From positions 186,001 through 250,000 of the forward strand of contig NZ_JAENHN010000066.1 in the NCBI RefSeq assembly GCF_016595795.1: a DNA stretch of 64,000 nt, read 5' to 3'. The first letter of the stretch is position 1. Each line of letters begins with the position of its first letter. Source of the stretch: Clostridium yunnanense (GTDB taxonomy: Bacteria > Bacillota > Clostridia > Clostridiales > Clostridiaceae). The position numbers were made by a program, and so were the translations under genes. The notes below the pieces were generated by a model. That model was not told the origin of the DNA, searched no databases, and was given only the letters and a program-made list of their open reading frames with translations. Below, piece after piece: positions 61,368-64,000 of the stretch.

Positions 61368-62417
61368 ATGAGTGAACTTTCTGGAAGACCTAATATTCTA
61401 AAGAGATTAAATAGTGACCTAATCAAAAATGCTTTAAAGAATTTAGAATCTGCAACAAAGGCAGAATTAGTGCAAGAGACAGGAATAAGTCTTACTACTG
61501 TTGGAGTTATACTAACTAAGCTTGTAGAAGATGGTGAGGTTAAAAATCAAGGCTATGATGAGTCAAGTGGAGGTAGAAGAGCAGAGAGATATACTCTTAA
61601 CCTTAATTATTCTCTAGCTGCTGCTTTATGTGTTGAGAATAAGTACATAGATTATGCAGTAGGTAATTCGGCTGGAGAAATATTAGAAGAAGGACGAGTA
61701 GAAATTAATGAAACTAAGCAAATTAATTCAGTAGAAGAGGTTTTGAATTGTTTAATAGATAAGTTTGATTCAATAAAATGCATTGGTATTGGAGTGCCTG
61801 CAGCAGTGGCTAATGGACGACTTTTTACAGGGACAAAATTAGAAGAGTGGCATAATTTTAATGTTCAGGATTATCTTGAAAAAAAGTATAATCTTCCTGT
61901 AATTATGGAAAATGATCTTAATGCAATTGCTGTTGGGTTTGCTAATAATTATCTTAAAGAAAAGGGACTTCATGAATCTAACTTTTTGAATATTATCTAT
62001 ATAAATTTTATGACCACTGGTATTGGATCAGGGATTATAGCTAATGGGATGCTAATTAGAGGCTTTTCAAATTATGCTGGAGAAATATCTTTTCTTCAAC
62101 TAGGCAATGGAGATACATTTTTTGACGCAGTTATGAGACAACATACAAATGAGGAGTATGCAAATGCAATAGCAATAGCCGTAGGAAACCTAAGTTGTAT
62201 AGTTAATCCAGAATATGTTGTAATAGGTGGAGATGCATTTGAAGAGCATAATCTAGAGTTAATAAATGAGTATTGTTCTAAGTATATTCCAGATAATGTT
62301 AGACCTAAAATCATACACGCCGAAGACTATAGAGAGGATTATATTTCTGGAATAATGCATCTTACTATTGAAGAAATGAATTCAGGAATTAGGCTAGTAA
62401 CAACTAAAAGATTATAA
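61368..62417 (+). CDS. ROK-family transcriptional regulator lacking the zinc motif
   Basis: This 349-residue protein has an N-terminal winged helix (residues ~8-70: LIKNALKNLESATKAELVQE, ISLTTVGVILTKLVEDGEV) and a ROK sugar-binding domain with GIGVPAAVANGR, MENDLNAIAVGFAN and MTTGIGSGIIANG. After AGEISFLQLG the usual CxCGxxGCxE zinc motif is absent and the segment is shortened. It is therefore probably a repressor of the adjacent MFS gene, relieved by a sugar, rather than a kinase. GGAGAAC precedes the ATG. Confidence 0.85.
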   Translation: MSELSGRPNILKRLNSDLIKNALKNLESATKAELVQETGISLTTVGVILTKLVEDGEVKNQGYDESSGGRRAERYTLNLNYSLAAALCVENKYIDYAVGNSAGEILEEGRVEINETKQINSVEEVLNCLIDKFDSIKCIGIGVPAAVANGRLFTGTKLEEWHNFNVQDYLEKKYNLPVIMENDLNAIAVGFANNYLKEKGLHESNFLNIIYINFMTTGIGSGIIANGMLIRGFSNYAGEISFLQLGNGDTFFDAVMRQHTNEEYANAIAIAVGNLSCIVNPEYVVIGGDAFEEHNLELINEYCSKYIPDNVRPKIIHAEDYREDYISGIMHLTIEEMNSGIRLVTTKRL

Positions 62418-62575
62418 TTTGATTTCAATATTTTTAAGTTTAACGTAGTTAATTTTTATTTTTGAAATTAAGTTGTCAACCATACCATGATTTAATGTAC
62501 TTATGGAAGGAATTTGAGAGATGAGTCTTTATAGTTATTTTTAAATATAATTAAGTAATATTTAGGAGATATAGA

Positions 62576-62833
62576 ATGATTGAATTTAATTATGAAAATG
62601 ATGATGAGAATTATAAGGATAATGACAAGGATCGTGAAAAGAATCTAATTATGCTTGAATTATTGCAAGATACTCAGTTTATATTAGAAATGCTAATAAA
62701 AAAGTTATCTATAGTTGAAGCTAAGCTTGAAGTTAAGCAAAGTCATAGTGATGATGAAGTACTAAGGTCATTAATGATATTGTATAATAAAAGAAAGAGT
62801 AAATTCACTGAGTTAATAAATAGTGAAAGATAG
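62576..62833 (+). CDS. Small acidic-then-helical protein, unknown
   Basis: An 85-residue protein with a very acidic, Asn/Asp/Lys-rich start (NYENDDENYKDNDKDREK) and an amphipathic helical remainder (MLELLQDTQFILEMLIKKLS, then a coiled-coil-like VEAKLEVKQSHSDDEVLRSL) ending in a basic stretch. I do not recognise it. TTAGGAGAT precedes the ATG. It stands alone between the ROK and phosphatase genes. Confidence 0.5.
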   Translation: MIEFNYENDDENYKDNDKDREKNLIMLELLQDTQFILEMLIKKLSIVEAKLEVKQSHSDDEVLRSLMILYNKRKSKFTELINSER

Positions 62834-62958
62834 ATATACAAAAGCATAAGGAATTAAATCTATAAAACTAAATGTTATATGTAGTACTAGTATAATTACA
62901 ATTATATATAATCTAAAATCTCTTTTATATTAGGACGAGATTTTTATATGGAGGAAAA

Positions 62959-63672
62959 ATGAGCGATAAGAAAATAGGAAAAGTTACTTTATATCTAATG
63001 AGGCATGGGCAAACTATTTTAAACAAGGCTGAAAGAGTACAAGGTTGGTGCGATGGGGTTCTTACAAAGGAAGGAACTGAAGTTGCTGTAAATGTTGGAT
63101 TAGGGGTAAGTGATATTAAGTTTAAGGCTGTTTATAGCAGTGATTTAGGAAGAGCTGCAAAGACTGCAAAGATAGTAATAAAGGAAAATAGAGCAAGTGA
63201 TACTTTAGAACTAAAAGAGGTTGAAGGATTAAGAGAAGTATATTTTGGAAAGTTTGAAGGCGAACTTGAACGTGTTAAGTTCAACGCTATACTTAATTAT
63301 CTTAAGGTAAGCTCTTTTGAAGAAGCCATAGAAAAATATGATTTTCAAAAAGAATATGTAAATTCGGTTGCTGCTTTAGATGAAACAAAGGAGGCAGAAG
63401 ATCATGACACAGCATTAAAAAGAATTATGGAAGCTTTAAGAGAGATTTGCCTAGACAATTCTACTGAAAAAGATGAAAATGTACTTGTAGTATCTCATGG
63501 AGGGATAATTAGACTAGTTATAAACTACTTGGATAAAAGCTTTGATCTAAGACATATGGAGAATTCAAGTATATCAAAGATAGTGTATAAAGATGGAGAT
63601 TTTAAAGTTGAATCAGTAAATGATACTAGTTATTGTGAAAAAGGTAAAGCTATGAAAACTGTGATTAGTTGA
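62959..63672 (+). CDS. Histidine phosphatase (phosphoglycerate-mutase-like) family protein
   Basis: The 237-residue protein has the catalytic LMRHGQTILNKAERVQGWCD near the N-terminus, SSDLGRAAKTAKIV, the Glu-bearing EVEGLREVYFGKFEGEL and the second His in VLVVSHGGIIRLVINYLD. It is a branch-1 histidine phosphatase, acting on phosphosugars or phospho-metabolites; the helical insert ~95-165 is larger than in GpmA-type mutases. ATGGAGGAAA precedes the ATG. The substrate is unknown. Confidence 0.88.
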   Translation: MSDKKIGKVTLYLMRHGQTILNKAERVQGWCDGVLTKEGTEVAVNVGLGVSDIKFKAVYSSDLGRAAKTAKIVIKENRASDTLELKEVEGLREVYFGKFEGELERVKFNAILNYLKVSSFEEAIEKYDFQKEYVNSVAALDETKEAEDHDTALKRIMEALREICLDNSTEKDENVLVVSHGGIIRLVINYLDKSFDLRHMENSSISKIVYKDGDFKVESVNDTSYCEKGKAMKTVIS

Positions 63673-63771
63673 TTAGGAGTTTATAAAGAAATTATAAAAT
63701 ATTCGTAAAGTGGTTGATAATAACTTATAAAGTAGTATAATTTATATATAAATTATAAACGAGGTAACTTT

Positions 63772-63999
63772 ATGAGAGCAGAATTGCTTAACAGCATACA
63801 GGTATTATTTATTCTAATATTTTTCATAGGTTTTTTTGCTTATACAATCAGAGAAGCAAGAAACTGTATTAGGAAGTTTAAGTATAATTACATAAAGAGG
63901 ACATATTCAAATGCTCTAGATTTTTCTAGGTTTATGATAAAAGAAAACTATTTTTCCTACGAAAAATATGATATTTGGCGGTATTGCGAGCTTTTTTAG
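63772..63999 (+). CDS. Small membrane-anchored protein, unknown
   Basis: A 75-residue protein with one N-terminal membrane helix (SIQVLFILIFFIGFFAYTI) followed by a basic, Tyr/Phe-rich cytoplasmic part (RKFKYNYIKRTYSNALDFSR). The stop codon falls two bases before the window end, so the gene is complete. GAGGTAA precedes the ATG. A TATAAT-like box lies ~40 bases upstream. No family recognised. Confidence 0.5.
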   Translation: MRAELLNSIQVLFILIFFIGFFAYTIREARNCIRKFKYNYIKRTYSNALDFSRFMIKENYFSYEKYDIWRYCELF

Positions 64000-64000
64000 A

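Noticed and set aside
1-64000. tRNA, rRNA, integrase, transposase or prophage genes
   Set aside because: None was seen on either strand. The accessory ends of the window look like ordinary strain-variable gene content rather than one mobile island.

Overview
The window is a 64 kb piece of a low-GC, endospore-forming Firmicute chromosome, almost certainly Clostridium in the strict sense (species not determined). The base composition is strongly AT-rich, Shine-Dalgarno sites are strong, nearly all genes lie on the + strand, and the sporulation set spoIIGA-sigE-sigG plus an uninterrupted sigK is present. I saw no tRNA or rRNA gene, CRISPR array, transposase or prophage module. All family assignments are from reading protein sequence by eye; no database search was run.

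Region by region. (1) 0-9 kb is an accessory stretch of short transcription units: an AraC/GyrI-type regulator, two GNAT acetyltransferases, an ECF sigma/anti-sigma pair, an acetyl-xylan-esterase-like hydrolase, an orphan Imm53-like immunity protein, an SGNH hydrolase and a DUF3846 protein. Intergenic spaces here are long and hold structured elements. (2) 8.4-24.3 kb is a conserved core block: PRC-barrel protein, AI-2E family transporter, T-box-controlled alaS, ireB, ruvX, DUF1292, Fur-family regulator, RNase J, YlbF-like protein, typA, mltG, trmR, a U32/TrhP-type tRNA hydroxylation protein, udk and a class B PBP. (3) 24.7-32.6 kb carries an AraC regulator fused to a GH39-like domain, a MATE transporter, sigK, pilT and a membrane glycosyltransferase. 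(4) 32.7-39 kb is the division and sporulation block ftsA-ftsZ-spoIIGA-sigE-sigG-ylmC/ymxH-like-nrdR. (5) 39.3-49.5 kb is a phosphate-response block: pgeF-phoP-phoR, a chemoreceptor, pstS-pstC-pstA-pstB-phoU, with 10/11-bp (or 21/22-bp) phased TTAACA-like repeats upstream of pgeF, of the chemoreceptor and of pstS. (6) 50-53.7 kb is DUF512 radical-SAM protein-der-gpsA. (7) 54-64 kb is again accessory: small membrane proteins, a DUF1311 lipoprotein, a decayed acetyltransferase, ACT, glyoxalase, DJ-1/PfpI, nitrilase and cyclase family proteins, an MFS/ROK pair and a histidine phosphatase.

The most interesting unexplained structure is non-coding. There is a dispersed short repeat family with TTTTTTACTGTA / TACAGTAAAAAA ends; four of its five copies merge with the U-tract of an intrinsic terminator. 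A long hairpin (42790-42886) starts where a candidate Pho-regulated promoter should initiate, ahead of the chemoreceptor gene. A 242-bp imperfect palindrome lies between nrdR and pgeF. A nested-helix leader sits ahead of an acetyltransferase gene (1383-1477). A minus-strand pair of tiny genes encoding peptides that begin (M/V)KRDL has its own promoter and ribosome binding site (30638-30900). Two genes (MATE transporter; a 2-TM small protein) appear to start at ATT codons placed 5-6 bases after a good GAGGTG.
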